Origin: Hyphomicrobiales bacterium
Lineage (GTDB): Bacteria; Pseudomonadota; Alphaproteobacteria; Rhizobiales; Methyloligellaceae
Assembly (NCBI GenBank): GCA_021775525.1
Contig: JAJFHQ010000006.1
Span: forward strand, 1 to 37,007
DNA length: 37,007 nt
Direction: 5' to 3'
Shown here: positions 8,093 to 17,426 of the stretch, piece by piece
How the letters are laid out: each line of letters starts with the position of its first letter
How positions within the stretch are numbered: the first letter of the stretch is position 1
Notes under the pieces: model-generated
Database searches by the model: none
The model's input: the letters and a program-made list of their open reading frames with translations, nothing else
Told to the model about the DNA's origin: nothing
Made by a program: the position numbers and the translations under genes

Positions 8093-11000
8093 ATGCGCCT
8101 CTCCCATTTCTTTATCGACCGCCCGATCTTCGCTTCGGTAATTTCGATCATTCTCACTATTGTCGGCGCGATTTCATACTTTGCCCTGCCGGTTTCGGAA
8201 TATCCCGAGATTGCGCCGCCAACGATTGTCGTCAGCGCGACATATCCCGGTGCGTCGGCGGACGTGATTGCTGATACCGTGGCTGCCCCCCTTGAGCAGG
8301 AGATCAACGGCGTTGAGGGCATGCTCTATATCTCGTCGCAGTCGACGGGCAATGGCGCTACCGCAATCAATGTTGTGTTCAAGCCCGGAACCGACATCGA
8401 CCTGGCCCAGGTCCTTGTGCAGAACCGTGTTTCCGTTGCCGAGCCACGTCTTCCCGAGCAGGTGCGGCGACTCGGGGTGACAGTGCGCAAAAACTCGCCG
8501 GATTTGATGCTGGTGATCCATTTGACGTCACCGAACGGAACATTTGACCAGCAGTATATTTCCAATTACGCGACCCTGAACATCAAGGATGTGCTGGCAC
8601 GCCTCGATGGCGTCGGCGAGGCGCGCGTATTTGGTGCCCGTGACTACTCAATGCGTATATGGCTGGACCCGGCGCTGGTGGCCGCCCGGAACCTGACCGC
8701 GTCCGAAGTCGTCGCGGCACTTCAACGCGCCAACCTTCAGGTTGCAGCCGGGTCGCTCAATCAGCCGCCGGCAACGTCCGATGGTGCCTACGAGCTTGCC
8801 GTGAATACGCTTGGCCGCCTGAGTTCACCCAAGCAGTTTGAGGACGTGGTCGTTGCGCGCGATGACAATGGCCGGGTCACCCGTATCCGTGATGTGGCTC
8901 GTGTTGAGCTGGGTTCGCAGGACTACACAATCAACGCCTATCTCGACAACAAGGTCGCGACCGCAATCGTGATTTTCCAGCGTCCCGGCTCAAACGCCCT
9001 GGCCACGGCCGAGGCGGTTCTCTCTACCGTCAAACGTTTGTCAAAGGATTTTCCGTCAGGGCTGGCATATTCGGTCGTCTATAACCCCACCGAATTCATT
9101 CAGCGTTCCATTGATGCCGTTATCACAACCTTCTGGGAGGCGCTCCTCCTGGTGGTTCTGGTTGTGATCATATTCCTGCAGACATGGCGTGCGGCGATCG
9201 TTCCCATCGCGGCGATTCCGGTGTCGCTTATCGGAACCTTCTTCGTGATGACGGCATTTGGCTTTTCCCTGAACAATCTGACACTGTTCGGTCTCGTGCT
9301 GGCCATTGGCATCGTCGTCGACGATGCCATCGTTGTGGTGGAAAATGTTGAGCGCTACCTGAGTGAAGGCCTCTCACCGCGCGATGCTGCCTACAAAACA
9401 ATGAGTGAAGTCGGTGGTGCTCTCATTGCGATGTCTCTCGTGCTGCTGGCGGTTTTTGTCCCGACAGCATTTATTTCCGGCATTTCCGGTTCGTTCTACC
9501 AGCAGTTCGCATTGACCATTTCTGCCTCGACGATGATATCGCTGCTGGTGTCACTGACGCTGTCACCGGCGCTTTCTGCGCTTCTTTTGAAGCCGCACAA
9601 GAAGCGCCCTGCTACACCGAAAGGGTTAGGCGCGAAACTGGCGTGGCCGTTGCACAAGTTTTTTGATGGCTTCAACTGGGTGTTCGACAGGTTGTCATCC
9701 GCCTATGGCACCATCACCCGCCGGGTTATTCGTCTGGCCGGCGTCGTTCTTGTGTTCTACGGCGGTCTGATATTCCTGACCTACAACCAGTTTCAGGCCA
9801 CGCCGACCGGATTTATCCCGCAGCTTGACCGCGGTTATTTCATCACCGCCTTTCAACTCCCACCTGGCTCCACACTCAAGCGCACAGACGAGGTCATCCA
9901 GCAGGCGTCAAGCATTCTGCTGGCACGTAAGGGCGTGAAACACGCCGTCGGCTTTGCCGGCTTTGATGGCGCCACCTTCACGAACGCACCCAATTCAGGC
10001 GTCATATTTGTTACTTTGGAAGAATTTGAAGACAGGCTTGAGAAAGGCCTGACGGCGGACATGATCCTTGCGGAACTCCGCGCGAGGATGTTTGACATTC
10101 GCGAAGCGAATATTTTTGTCCTGCCGCCGCCCTCGGTTCCGGGCATCGGGACGGGAGGTGGTTTCAAACTCTATGTGCAGGACAGGTCCGGCCGCGGGTC
10201 TGCCGCGCTTGAGCAGGCGGCCTGGAGCATCGCCGGCCCGGCCAACGGGACGCCGGGCCTGACCCAGGTGTTCACCTTGTTCAACACCAAGACGCCGCAG
10301 ATTTTTGCGGACATCGACCGCACCAAGGCCGAAAAGCTTGGCGTGCCCATCACCCGCGTTTTCGATACGCTCTCCATTTTCATGGGTTCTGCGTTCGTCA
10401 ACGACTTCAATATTCTCGGGCGCACATACCGGGTCACCGCACATGCGGATAACCCGTACCGGTTGACCATCAGAGATGTGCAAACCCTCAAGGTGCGTTC
10501 AGATTTTGGCCAGATGGTCCCCCTTGGCTCCGTGGCAACATTCAAGGACACCTCGGGCCCCTACAGGGTGCCTCGTTACAATCTGTTCCCCGCCGCCGAA
10601 GTTCAGGGCTCGACCATTCCGGGCTTCTCAACCGGGCAGGCAATTGCGGCGATTGAGGGATTGGCCAGCAAAAACCTGCCTTCCGGTTTTGGATATGAAT
10701 GGACAGAGCTGGCGCTTCAGGAAAAGCTGGCTGGGAACACGGCAACGATCGCATTCGTTCTCGCCGTGGTGTTCGTCTTTCTGCTGCTCGCCGCCCAGTA
10801 TGAAAGCATCATACTGCCGCTCGCCGTTATCCTGATCGTTCCGATGTGCCTGTTTGCGGCGATCTCCGGTGTCGTGCTCAGGGGGATGGACAACAATATC
10901 CTGACCCAGATCGGTTTCGTAGTGTTGGTCGCGCTTGCGGCGAAGAACGCAATATTGATTGTTGAGTTTGCCAAGCAGGCGGAAGAGGCGGGTGCCAGCC

Positions 11001-11287
11001 CCCTCGAGGCGACCATCCAGGCAGCACGCACGCGCTTGCGGCCAATCCTGATGACGTCATTTGCGTTCATTTTGGGCGTGGTGCCGCTCGCCATCGCGCA
11101 GGGCGCTGGAGCGGAGATGCGCCAGGCGCTTGGCACAGCCGTGTTCTTCGGCATGCTCGGCGTGACGTTGTTCGGCTTGATCTTCACGCCGATATTCTAT
11201 GTCGTGTGTCGTGCAATCCCCGAAATGAAGCTGGGGTCATTGCTTGGTCGCACTCCAGTTGCGAAGCCGGTCAAGAAGGCGCGTTGA
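8093..11287 (+). CDS. RND multidrug efflux pump, inner-membrane transporter (HAE-1 family)
   Basis: At 1064 residues this is full length for AcrB/MexF-like HAE-1 transporters. It starts with the typical MRLSHFFIDRPIFASVISII helix, has two large periplasmic loops, and carries the proton-relay residues Asp410 and Asp411 in GIVVDDAIVVVENVERYL and Lys951 in LAAKNAILIVEFAKQ. It would export hydrophobic or amphiphilic compounds with proton influx, as a trimer joined to the preceding adaptor. No TolC-like outer-membrane factor gene follows, so a channel encoded elsewhere must be used. Closest in style to the MexF/SmeE branch by eye (for example the EYPEIAPPTIVVSATYPGAS region); substrate range cannot be inferred. 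The upstream ECF sigma/anti-sigma pair may control it. Confidence 0.95.
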   Translation: MRLSHFFIDRPIFASVISIILTIVGAISYFALPVSEYPEIAPPTIVVSATYPGASADVIADTVAAPLEQEINGVEGMLYISSQSTGNGATAINVVFKPGTDIDLAQVLVQNRVSVAEPRLPEQVRRLGVTVRKNSPDLMLVIHLTSPNGTFDQQYISNYATLNIKDVLARLDGVGEARVFGARDYSMRIWLDPALVAARNLTASEVVAALQRANLQVAAGSLNQPPATSDGAYELAVNTLGRLSSPKQFEDVVVARDDNGRVTRIRDVARVELGSQDYTINAYLDNKVATAIVIFQRPGSNALATAEAVLSTVKRLSKDFPSGLAYSVVYNPTEFIQRSIDAVITTFWEALLLVVLVVIIFLQTWRAAIVPIAAIPVSLIGTFFVMTAFGFSLNNLTLFGLVLAIGIVVDDAIVVVENVERYLSEGLSPRDAAYKTMSEVGGALIAMSLVLLAVFVPTAFISGISGSFYQQFALTISASTMISLLVSLTLSPALSALLLKPHKKRPATPKGLGAKLAWPLHKFFDGFNWVFDRLSSAYGTITRRVIRLAGVVLVFYGGLIFLTYNQFQATPTGFIPQLDRGYFITAFQLPPGSTLKRTDEVIQQASSILLARKGVKHAVGFAGFDGATFTNAPNSGVIFVTLEEFEDRLEKGLTADMILAELRARMFDIREANIFVLPPPSVPGIGTGGGFKLYVQDRSGRGSAALEQAAWSIAGPANGTPGLTQVFTLFNTKTPQIFADIDRTKAEKLGVPITRVFDTLSIFMGSAFVNDFNILGRTYRVTAHADNPYRLTIRDVQTLKVRSDFGQMVPLGSVATFKDTSGPYRVPRYNLFPAAEVQGSTIPGFSTGQAIAAIEGLASKNLPSGFGYEWTELALQEKLAGNTATIAFVLAVVFVFLLLAAQYESIILPLAVILIVPMCLFAAISGVVLRGMDNNILTQIGFVVLVALAAKNAILIVEFAKQAEEAGASPLEATIQAARTRLRPILMTSFAFILGVVPLAIAQGAGAEMRQALGTAVFFGMLGVTLFGLIFTPIFYVVCRAIPEMKLGSLLGRTPVAKPVKKAR

Positions 11288-11370
11288 CAAAGTTGATACT
11301 CCGAAGGCCTGGTGATAGTCGCCAGGGTGGCAGGCGGCCAACAACCAGTTCTCGAGATGATATTCAGGCA

Positions 11371-11431
11371 TTGTCCGCTTTCGGGCGTAAAACAGATATT
11401 GTGTACGGGTGTATTTTATGCCCGCTTACAG
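11371..11431. repeat. Composite intergenic repeat, copy 2 (downstream of RND genes)
   Basis: TGTCCGCTTTCGGGCGTAAA at 11372-11391 matches TGTCCGCTTTCGGGAGTAAA at 6713-6732 with one change. The second shared block, GCTTACAG, follows at 11424-11431, 52 bp from the start of the first block, against 51 bp in copy 1. The right arm (AAACAGATA) is degenerate. The rest of the 309-bp gap (11288-11596) contains a small GGCTC-ATA-GAGCC hairpin near 11490 and no gene I can support. Confidence 0.55.
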
Positions 11432-11596
11432 TTCCCGTCGCCCGACACACGTATCAAGCATCTTGACAGCTGGTCCCGTCTCGGCGCTTTTGGCTCATAG
11501 AGCCGAGGCGCTCATGACCGGGCTTGAACTTTGAGGCTTCGCCTGCCGATGCTTGCCCCGACTCAGCATCCAGAAGACGACGGATAAACGACAGAC

Positions 11597-12604
11597 ATGG
11601 ACCCATTGACTCAAGGAACGCTCGGTGCGGTGTTTCCGCAAGCGACGCGCAAAAAGTCACATATTGGCGTCGCCGGTGCCCTTGGATTTATATCGGGTAT
11701 GGCGGCGGATATGGACGTGTTTATTCGCTCGTCGTCCGACCCGCTGCTGTTTCTGGAATACCATCGCCAGTTTACCCATTCGCTGGTCTTTATTCCCATC
11801 GGCGGATTGCTCATGGCGCTTTTGCTCCACTGGATACTGGGACGGCGGTGGAAACTCGAACTTTCTCAAACGGCTCTGTTCTGCACACTTGGCTATGCAA
11901 CCCATGCCTTGCTGGATACGGCAACATCCTACGGTACAATGCTGTTTTGGCCGTTCAGTGATGAACGCTTTGCGTGGAGCATCATTTCTGTCGTCGACCC
12001 GCTGTTTACCCTGCCGATTGCCTGTCTTGTTGTGGTGTCATGGCTGAAACAGAAGCCGCACTTTGCGCGGTTGGGCCTCGTGTGGGCCGGGTTCTACCTG
12101 GCCCTTGGCGTGGTGCAGCATCAAGCTGCCCTTGAGATGGGCAGAGCCATTGCCGCCAGCAGGGGGCACGAACCCGTTCGCATGGAGGTCAAGCCAAGCT
12201 TTGCCAATATTCTGGTGTGGAAAACACTCTATGAGACAGAGGGCCGGTATTATGTCGACGCCGTCCGCGCCAGCGTTGTGCCCAAAGTGTTTCCTGGAGA
12301 CTCTGTGCCGACGCTCGATCTTGCGCGAGACCTTCCATGGCTTGAGCCAGGATCGCAGCAGGCAAGGGACATAGAGCGTTTTCGATGGTTCAGCGATGGC
12401 TTTATCGCCCGAGACCCAAGGCACCCCAACCAGATCGTCGATGTTCGATATTCGATGATTCCAAACGAGGTGGCGGGCCTTTGGTCAATTGAACTCCTCG
12501 GCAACGCCGCTCTAACGGACCATGCCCGGTTCCGGACGCATCGCAGGGGCGCGGCACGGAATTTTGGCAGACTTTGGAATATGGTCTTCAGCAAGGGCCT
12601 GTAG
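11597..12604 (+). CDS. YdjM-like membrane-bound metal-dependent hydrolase (DUF457 type)
   Basis: The 335-residue protein opens with MDPLTQGTLGA and has several hydrophobic helices in its first 170 residues. Conserved metal-ligand candidates are Asp2, Asp38/Asp40 (AADMDVF), His56 and His61 (HRQFTHS) and His103/Asp107 (THALLD), the pattern of the COG1988/YdjM family of predicted inner-membrane hydrolases. The C-terminal ~160 residues are soluble and lack helices. Reaction and substrate are not known for most of this family. The gene stands alone: 309 bp after the RND pump, and convergent with the Na/Pi cotransporter. ATG at 11597 is the first Met before the conserved DPLTQG. Confidence 0.87.
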   Translation: MDPLTQGTLGAVFPQATRKKSHIGVAGALGFISGMAADMDVFIRSSSDPLLFLEYHRQFTHSLVFIPIGGLLMALLLHWILGRRWKLELSQTALFCTLGYATHALLDTATSYGTMLFWPFSDERFAWSIISVVDPLFTLPIACLVVVSWLKQKPHFARLGLVWAGFYLALGVVQHQAALEMGRAIAASRGHEPVRMEVKPSFANILVWKTLYETEGRYYVDAVRASVVPKVFPGDSVPTLDLARDLPWLEPGSQQARDIERFRWFSDGFIARDPRHPNQIVDVRYSMIPNEVAGLWSIELLGNAALTDHARFRTHRRGAARNFGRLWNMVFSKGL

Positions 12605-12651
12605 ATGCAGGCCTGAGCGGGCATAGAAGTTTCACGGCAGCTAATGGCGTT

Positions 12652-12710
12652 TGGAATGGCATTCCAGTTCATCCTGATCGATATCTGCTTTTGGGGGGTA
12701 TGCGGACAAT
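12652..12710. repeat. Intergenic hairpin plus palindromic repeat, copy 3
   Basis: Between the convergent genes is a short perfect hairpin, TGGAAT-GGC-ATTCCA (12652-12666), then a member of the dispersed palindrome family at 12681-12710 (ATATCTGCTTTTGG...TGCGGACAAT). Neither is followed by a clean T-run, so they are weak candidates for terminators of the two converging transcripts. Confidence 0.45.
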
Positions 12711-12758
12711 GGGTTTGAAAAGCCGGAACGAGAAGTTCTCTAGTTCAGCATCATCATC

Positions 12759-14420
12759 TCACGCGCCCTTCTTAAGCCTCGATTTCTTCAGTTCTCCTGC
12801 TGCATCGAGGACCGGGTATGCTACCGCAGTAATGTGCGAGTGAATCCTTCGAAGGTCTCTTAATATGTCCAGGTGAAGGGCGCTGGTCTCAATGCTCTCG
12901 CGCCGCCCTTGGCGCAAGCGCTGCATGTGATTCTCGGTAACACGGCGCTCAAGCGCGTTGACAACACGCTTCTGCTTCACCAGCTGATGCGCCACAGCGA
13001 TATCTCCGGACATGAACACGGTCATTGCGAGAGTGAGGTTCGCCGCCACCTTGGTGTGGAGTTCACCGATTTCGGCAATGCCCTCGTCAGAAAACCGCAA
13101 TTGTTTTTTGTCTTTCTTTGCTGCCATTTCAAGAAGGTTTTCAATGATGTCGCCGATATGTTCCAGATTGGTCGCGAATGAAAGAATCTCGGTAATTCTC
13201 TGGCTTTCAGGTTCATCAACTTCTTGCCGGGAAATCTTCGTGACGTAGATTTTTATATCTTCGTACAAGCGGTCGACCAGATCATCCATGTCCTTTAGTT
13301 CAGTGGTCTTCATCGTGTCAGTTTCTTGAATCACAGTAATGACTCCACGCATCATTGTTTCCACATATTCTCCCATCCTCAGCGCCTCCCGGGCGGCGCA
13401 ATTGAGGGCCACGGCGGGCGATTCAATGGCGGTGGTGTCGAGAAAGCGGGGACGTTCAGGCTCATCGGCGCTTTCTATTAGCGGCATCAGCCTTTCTGAA
13501 ATTCTCGCGGCGACAGGCACCAGGAAAATGAAAACCAACGCGATCATCAGATTGAACGCAGTATGGAAATTGACAACCTGACGCAATGCAGAGCCTTCCA
13601 GTTGCTCCAACAGGCTCGGTAGAAATCCCACAAATGGCAAACAGACGGCAACGCCTATCACTTTGAATGCAGCGTTGCCGAACGTAACCCGACGGGCAAG
13701 TACCCCCTCATTCAGTGTGGCCATGACCGGTGGCAAAACGCCTCCCAGATTGGCACCGAGAACCATCGTCAGAGCGAGCGGTATCGACACCATACCGGTC
13801 GAGGCGAAGGACATCACCAGAAGCACGACAGCTAGGCTGGAATGGGCCATCCAGGTCAGCAGGGCGGCGAGGAGCAGCGCAATCAGGGGTTCGCCGGAAA
13901 GCGATGTGAAAAGGGTCCCCAGCACCGGTGAATCACGCATGGGTTCCGATGTTGTGACAATGATCTTCAGGGAGAGCAGCATCAGGCCGAGGCCAATCGC
14001 GGCGCGCCCGATCTGGCGGTGGAGCGTCCGCTCCAGCGTCTTGTGCAATACAACGCCGATAAATATGAGCATGGGTGACAGCAGAGTGAGATCAAAGGAT
14101 AGAATCTGGGCGACCAGCGTGGTGCCGATATCCGCACCAAGCATGACCGCCAGAGCGGGTGCTGCGCCTATAAGTCCGCTGCTTGCGAAGGACGATACAA
14201 TTAGCGCCGTAGCCGTGCTGCTTTGCACCACCATGGTCACGCCTATTCCCGCCAACATCGCCTTTACCCGGTTCGCCACGCTACGGCCTATTATGGTTCG
14301 CAATTGAGAGCCAAAACCACGGACAATACCCGTGCGGACCATGTGGAGGCCCCAGAGCAATAACGCGATGGCACCTAAGAGTTGTATCAGGGAGTGGGTC
14401 GCGCTCACGTGCCACACCAA
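12759..14420 (-). CDS. Na+/phosphate cotransporter (NptA/PNaS type) with PhoU-like C-terminus
   Basis: The 553-residue product has an N-terminal membrane part (about 1-315) with the two inverted Na/Pi repeats, marked by VVQSSTATALIVSSFAS (around 64-80) and the related AHSSLAVVLLVMSFAS. The C-terminal ~200 residues are soluble, helical and PhoU-like, as in the bacterial YjbB/NptA family. It likely takes up or exports inorganic phosphate with sodium and couples flux to phosphate state. The reading frame opens with TTG/GTG codons and lacks a clear Shine-Dalgarno sequence: starts at the TTG 14420, the following GTG, or the GTG of VSATHS four codons on are all possible. No pst/pho genes are adjacent. 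Confidence 0.9.
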   Translation of the reverse strand: MVWHVSATHSLIQLLGAIALLLWGLHMVRTGIVRGFGSQLRTIIGRSVANRVKAMLAGIGVTMVVQSSTATALIVSSFASSGLIGAAPALAVMLGADIGTTLVAQILSFDLTLLSPMLIFIGVVLHKTLERTLHRQIGRAAIGLGLMLLSLKIIVTTSEPMRDSPVLGTLFTSLSGEPLIALLLAALLTWMAHSSLAVVLLVMSFASTGMVSIPLALTMVLGANLGGVLPPVMATLNEGVLARRVTFGNAAFKVIGVAVCLPFVGFLPSLLEQLEGSALRQVVNFHTAFNLMIALVFIFLVPVAARISERLMPLIESADEPERPRFLDTTAIESPAVALNCAAREALRMGEYVETMMRGVITVIQETDTMKTTELKDMDDLVDRLYEDIKIYVTKISRQEVDEPESQRITEILSFATNLEHIGDIIENLLEMAAKKDKKQLRFSDEGIAEIGELHTKVAANLTLAMTVFMSGDIAVAHQLVKQKRVVNALERRVTENHMQRLRQGRRESIETSALHLDILRDLRRIHSHITAVAYPVLDAAGELKKSRLKKGA

Positions 14421-14624
14421 ACTAGGAATGAAATGTCATTTTGTGTGATTTGTCCGTCCTCACCAGTAATGGCTATTCCAAACGAGTCTAGCATTTGATC
14501 CGTGCTAATTTTCGGGAACTGATGTCAGAAACGGTCTGCACCGATATAGCTAAATTTCACGTGCGCCACTCGCAATTGCCAAATCCCAAAGCCATTAAGA
14601 GTATGTCTGCGACGTTGTTTTGAT

Positions 14625-14697
14625 GCGCACTCAGTGCGCTCAAGTGGGATCAGTAGTCAAACAATGGGTAATTGTAAAGATAAATGCACTGAGTGCG
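14625..14697. promoter_or_regulatory. Paired near-palindromes, possible operator pair
   Basis: GCGCACT-C-AGTGCGC (14625-14639) and GCACT-G-AGTGC (14686-14696) are each palindromic, and the 12-mer CGCACTCAGTGC of the first is the exact reverse complement of GCACTGAGTGCG at 14686-14697. A run of seven T follows the second site. They sit about 200-280 bp upstream of the Na/Pi gene and beyond the stop of the SDR gene. This could be a two-site operator for looping, or a terminator-like stem. The rest of 14421-14839 shows no gene I can support. Confidence 0.5.
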
Positions 14698-14839
14698 TTT
14701 TTTTAGTTTTGCCAAATTTGGATGCTGTTTCTGCAATTGGCACTTAACGCACGTTCTCACCCGTGACGATTGCTGTTCGCCACTGGGGGGTAAACCTGGC
14801 ATTCACACCAATTTTGGCTTGTCGTGGTGCTCAACGGGC

Positions 14840-15631
14840 TCAGTAAGCGATAGACGTCCCTGACCCGCCATCGACGGCAATGCACTGGCCGGTGATCATC
14901 CGGGCCATGACCGAGCAGAAGAAGAGAATAGCAGAGGCCATATCATCGGGCTCGATGAGCTTTCCCAGGGGGATGTCAGCGGTACGCTTGGCAATGACAT
15001 CGTCAAGTGTTGTGCCGGTTTCCTTTGCTTCACGTTCAAAGATTTGCTGCACGCGCTCGGTTGCTGTGTAGCCGGGATGAACGCAATTGACCGTAACGTT
15101 GGAGCTTGCTGCATAACCGGCGAACTGTTTGGTGAAGTTGGCAACACCTGCGTTGACGACACCGTTTGTCATGCGTAGCGGTGCGACGATCCGTGCAGTC
15201 ATCCCGCCGACATTGACGATCCTGCCTTCACTTTGCTTCTGCATGATTGGAAGTACGAGTCGCGCAATCCGTATATAAGCCATCAGTTTTACGTCAATGT
15301 GATAGCGGAATTGCTCGTCAGTCAGTTGATCGAAGGGCGCGCTCGTCGATGTAACGGCGTTGTTCACCAGGATGTCGATCCGCTTCGCATCAGCACCGGT
15401 ACTGGCAACAAGTTGCTCAATGTCATCGGTGAGGCTTACGTCGGCCTGGTAGGTCCAGCACTGGACGCCGTGCTTTCGAATATCACCCGCCGTCTTTTCC
15501 AGGCTATCAAGTGTGCGTCCGCATATGGCGATGTGTGTGCCTTGACGGGCGAGCATCAATGCGGTTGCCCGCCCGATACCACGGCTGCCGCCGGTGACAA
15601 GAGCGACTTTATCTTTGAGTTCAAAATCCAT
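14840..15631 (-). CDS. SDR-fold protein lacking the canonical catalytic tetrad
   Basis: The 263-residue chain has the classical SDR nucleotide motif TGGSRGIG (13-20), D64-V, NNA (90-92) and the PG motif at 185-186, so it should bind NAD(P). However every canonical catalytic residue is replaced: the tetrad Asn by Lys116 (IDVKLMA), Ser by Gly143 (VGGMT), Tyr by Asn156 and Lys by Asn160 (TNGVVNAG). It may belong to a divergent SDR branch using other residues, or may not be a reductase. The frame is open to a codon at 15670, but AGGG 9 nt before the ATG at 15631 and the start of the fold support 15631. It follows the TauD-like gene by 50 nt on the same strand, suggesting they act on the same compound. 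Confidence 0.88.
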   Translation of the reverse strand: MDFELKDKVALVTGGSRGIGRATALMLARQGTHIAICGRTLDSLEKTAGDIRKHGVQCWTYQADVSLTDDIEQLVASTGADAKRIDILVNNAVTSTSAPFDQLTDEQFRYHIDVKLMAYIRIARLVLPIMQKQSEGRIVNVGGMTARIVAPLRMTNGVVNAGVANFTKQFAGYAASSNVTVNCVHPGYTATERVQQIFEREAKETGTTLDDVIAKRTADIPLGKLIEPDDMASAILFFCSVMARMITGQCIAVDGGSGTSIAY

Positions 15632-15681
15632 CTGATGACCCTGTTGGAGAAAATAAATCTGCTGAAGCAAGCATGTCAGTC

Positions 15682-16581
15682 CTAGCCTAAGGCAGGCACG
15701 CCTTTGCCCTTGATTTGGGTTCTCAGCATGTACCGACGCGCGAGCGGATCGAACGGATCGCGGCGGTGCAGCGTGGCACTGTTATCCCACATCAAGACAT
15801 CACCGACTCTCCACTGGTGTGAATAGGAAAATTGGTCTTGCGTGGCGAAAGACCAAAGCTCATCGAGCAGTTGTTCGGATTCGTCCAGCGACAGTCCTTC
15901 GATATAGGCATTACGCCGTCGCCCAAGAAACAATACGTCACAGTCCGCCTCGGGATGGCGGCGAATCGCCGGATGGAGCGTACCCGGACACTTCATCGGA
16001 TCATTGTTCGGCGTTATGCCCTGGCGAAGGAGACCTGCGGAATTGTAAGTGCCATCATGTTTAATCCTGCGTCCTCTGATGCGTTCTCGCAGGTCGGCGG
16101 GCATCTGCTCCAGCGCCGCGAACATACCGGCAAGCCACGTGTTCCCACCGGCAGGTGGAATCTCAACCGCGTAGAGCATCGAGGCACGCGGCGGGTTCTC
16201 AAGGTATGACATATCCGTATGCCAGGCGGCTTCACCGGCTCCCAGGCTTCCGACCGGATCACCATAGTTATCTTTGATGTTCGAGATCACATAAACCTCG
16301 GGGAAGCCATCAACGGCAGTCTTTCCTTTTTCGTTCATCGGTGCTTCGTCAAGATCACCGAAATGCCGACTGAACTGCACCAGATGCCGAGGGGCTAATT
16401 TCTGCTCTCTGAAAAGGAGTGCCGAATACTGGTTGAAGAGCTGATCAATCCAGGACACCTGATCTGCGCCAACCGCTCTCAGATCCACCCCCTGAATCTC
16501 CACGCCAAAGGCTGGGGTCAGAGGACGTAGTTGTCTATCCAGCTCACTTTCGTCGACTGCTGCGAGTGTCTTTATGGCCAT
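15682..16581 (-). CDS. TauD/TfdA-family Fe(II)/2-oxoglutarate dioxygenase
   Basis: At 299 residues this is usual size for the family. The iron triad is His121-x-Asp123 (WHTDMSY) and His272 (TLHRRDPFD); the 2-oxoglutarate-binding Arg283 is 11 residues beyond the distal His, as in TauD. Relatives hydroxylate a substrate next to a heteroatom, releasing sulfite from taurine or cleaving phenoxyacetates. The substrate here cannot be read; the TfdA/TauD superfamily is broad. AAGGA precedes the ATG at 16581 by about 9 nt. It is preceded by a Crp/Fnr regulator (73-nt gap) and followed by the SDR-fold gene, all minus strand, so the three may form one operon. Confidence 0.92.
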   Translation of the reverse strand: MAIKTLAAVDESELDRQLRPLTPAFGVEIQGVDLRAVGADQVSWIDQLFNQYSALLFREQKLAPRHLVQFSRHFGDLDEAPMNEKGKTAVDGFPEVYVISNIKDNYGDPVGSLGAGEAAWHTDMSYLENPPRASMLYAVEIPPAGGNTWLAGMFAALEQMPADLRERIRGRRIKHDGTYNSAGLLRQGITPNNDPMKCPGTLHPAIRRHPEADCDVLFLGRRRNAYIEGLSLDESEQLLDELWSFATQDQFSYSHQWRVGDVLMWDNSATLHRRDPFDPLARRYMLRTQIKGKGVPALG

Positions 16582-16654
16582 CAGTTTTTGTCCTTGTTAT
16601 ATTTTCTTCCATCCAGGGACTAGGCCCGGCCGCGTGCATTGTCTGTCAGCAATA

Positions 16655-17347
16655 TTACAATTCGGGTGTTTGAAGTAGATGACCCAGACGTTCCACATCG
16701 ACGACGGTTATAGCGCGCCCCTGCTTTGCAACTAAGCCGTCTGCAGCAAACCGGTTGAGGATTGCAGTAATCGTGGGCCGCCTGGCGCCCAGCAAACTGG
16801 CCAACTCCTCATGCGTCAGCCGTATCGGCTGGCGCTCGCCAGTGCTTTGCTGTTCCGGATCAGGACGCGATAAGGACAATAAAGACTGGGCAAGACGTTG
16901 CTCGACATTCTGGGCGAGAAAATCTCCGACGCGATGATGAAAATCACTCATGCGATCAACCAGAAGCCGCGTGACATGTACCCCAATCTCGGGATGAGCA
17001 AGAGTTTCATCCAGGAAAACCTGTCGGGAGATTTCCACCAGCTCAACATCCGTGGTGGCTATTGCTTCAGCATCACGGATCGGCTTCGTGGCAAATGCTG
17101 TCAGTCCCAGCAGGCTATGGCGAAGATGGAGACGCAGCAGGCAATTTTCGCCGTTTGAATTGATGAGAACGGATTTTGCTTGTCCTGAACGTATTAGAAA
17201 GACCGCAGTGGCAGGGTCGCCCTGATGATAAATCACGTCATCCTTTGCATGATGCCGAGGCTTACCAAGGCTGACCAGAAGGTCAATCTGTCCAGGCGGC
17301 AAGCTGTCCTGAATGTCAATTATTGTTCCGATACTGTATTCGCGCAT
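16655..17347 (-). CDS. Crp/Fnr-family transcriptional regulator
   Basis: The 230-residue protein has an N-terminal cyclic-nucleotide-binding-like beta roll (about 20-130, including YHQGDPATAVFLIRSGQAKS), a dimerisation helix (about 120-155) and a C-terminal winged helix (177-215, with THEELASLLGARRPTITAILNRF as recognition region). There is no FNR-type N-terminal cysteine cluster, so an oxygen-sensing 4Fe-4S centre is unlikely. The two cyclic-nucleotide contact residues expected of CRP are not obvious, so the ligand is unknown. It lies upstream of and co-directional with the TauD-like and SDR genes, so it probably regulates them and itself. The ATG at 17347 has AGG about 8 nt before it. Confidence 0.92.
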   Translation of the reverse strand: MREYSIGTIIDIQDSLPPGQIDLLVSLGKPRHHAKDDVIYHQGDPATAVFLIRSGQAKSVLINSNGENCLLRLHLRHSLLGLTAFATKPIRDAEAIATTDVELVEISRQVFLDETLAHPEIGVHVTRLLVDRMSDFHHRVGDFLAQNVEQRLAQSLLSLSRPDPEQQSTGERQPIRLTHEELASLLGARRPTITAILNRFAADGLVAKQGRAITVVDVERLGHLLQTPEL

Positions 17348-17426
17348 ATGTCAGCCTATTCACATCGACATCAATTGTCTGGTTGGCATATAGCCCATGG
17401 GCGATCTGACGCTAAGTTCCTCAATT

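Noticed and set aside
11463..11490. TTGACA as a promoter for the YdjM-like gene
   Set aside because: No acceptable -10 hexamer occurs 16-18 nt downstream.
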